This document shows, one piece after another, positions 6,299-6,389 of a stretch of DNA of 6,389 nucleotides. The notes below the pieces were generated by a model. The model was not told where the DNA came from. It saw only the letters and a program-made list of their open reading frames with translations, and did no database searches. Made by a program: the position numbers and the translations under genes. The DNA lies in contig CAMHPW010000064.1 in assembly GCA_946187095.1 (NCBI GenBank), positions 1 to 6,389 of the forward strand, written 5' to 3'. The number at the start of each line of letters is the position of its first letter. Position 1 is the stretch's first letter. The stretch is from an uncultured Clostridia bacterium (GTDB taxonomy: Bacteria > Bacillota > Clostridia > Oscillospirales > Acutalibacteraceae).

Positions 6299-6389
6299 TC
6301 AGAGTGGATTTTTTGATATCTTCGTGCCACGGCGAGGATATTTGGCAGGTGTATGGGATACTTTTGAAATAACTATAATACTGAGTCTC
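6299..6389 (-). CDS. rsmG: 16S rRNA (guanine-527 N7)-methyltransferase, C-terminal end (partial)
   Basis: Only the last 29 codons and the TGA stop are in the window; the rest lies off the right edge. The minus-strand reading ends KVSHTPAKYPRRGTKISKNPL, which matches the very conserved RsmG (GidB) tail of the form TPKKYPRKAGTPAKKPL. RsmG methylates G527 of 16S rRNA using S-adenosylmethionine. The catalytic domain is not visible here. Its place next to noc/parA/parB is the standard Firmicutes neighbourhood (mnmE-mnmG-rsmG-noc-parA-parB), which supports the call. Confidence 0.88.
   Translation of the reverse strand, partial: RLSIIVISKVSHTPAKYPRRGTKISKNPL

Overview
This window reads as an origin-proximal chromosome segment of a low-GC Firmicute, most likely a Clostridia/Oscillospiraceae (Ruminococcus-like) bacterium. 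Reasons: AT-rich spacers, sigma-A type promoters, strong Shine-Dalgarno (SD) sequences, the gene set rsmG / noc-like / parA (soj) / parB (spo0J), and three perfect parS sites. The genus is a guess from gene content and style, not from a search.

Layout, left to right. Positions 1-230 hold two tandem leftward promoters exactly 100 bp apart, followed by leader sequence typical of the region before a 16S rRNA gene, so an rRNA operon probably starts just outside the left edge. guaB (IMP dehydrogenase) follows on the minus strand with its own terminator. The guaB-serS spacer (1805-2198) holds the guaB promoter, a dense cluster of TTTTCAACA-type repeats, the serS terminator and a parS site. Then come serS, parB and parA, all on the minus strand. 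A short divergent region with a parS site separates parA from a second ParB-family gene of the Noc type on the plus strand. After a hairpin and a third parS site, the last 91 bases encode the C-terminus of RsmG on the minus strand.

How it fits together. ParA, ParB and the parS sites form the chromosome segregation module. The Noc-like protein is a ParB paralogue that in relatives couples nucleoid position to cell division. RsmG, GuaB, SerRS and the probable rRNA operon are translation and growth genes that usually sit near the origin. All genes except noc point leftward, which fits an origin to the right, beyond rsmG.

I do not see a wholly new system. The points worth a second look are these: the noc-like gene is inverted relative to the usual order and flanked by parS sites; it lacks a canonical start codon after its good SD; its DNA-contact residues match neither ParB nor Noc; and there is an ordered repeat cluster upstream of guaB that no gene explains.
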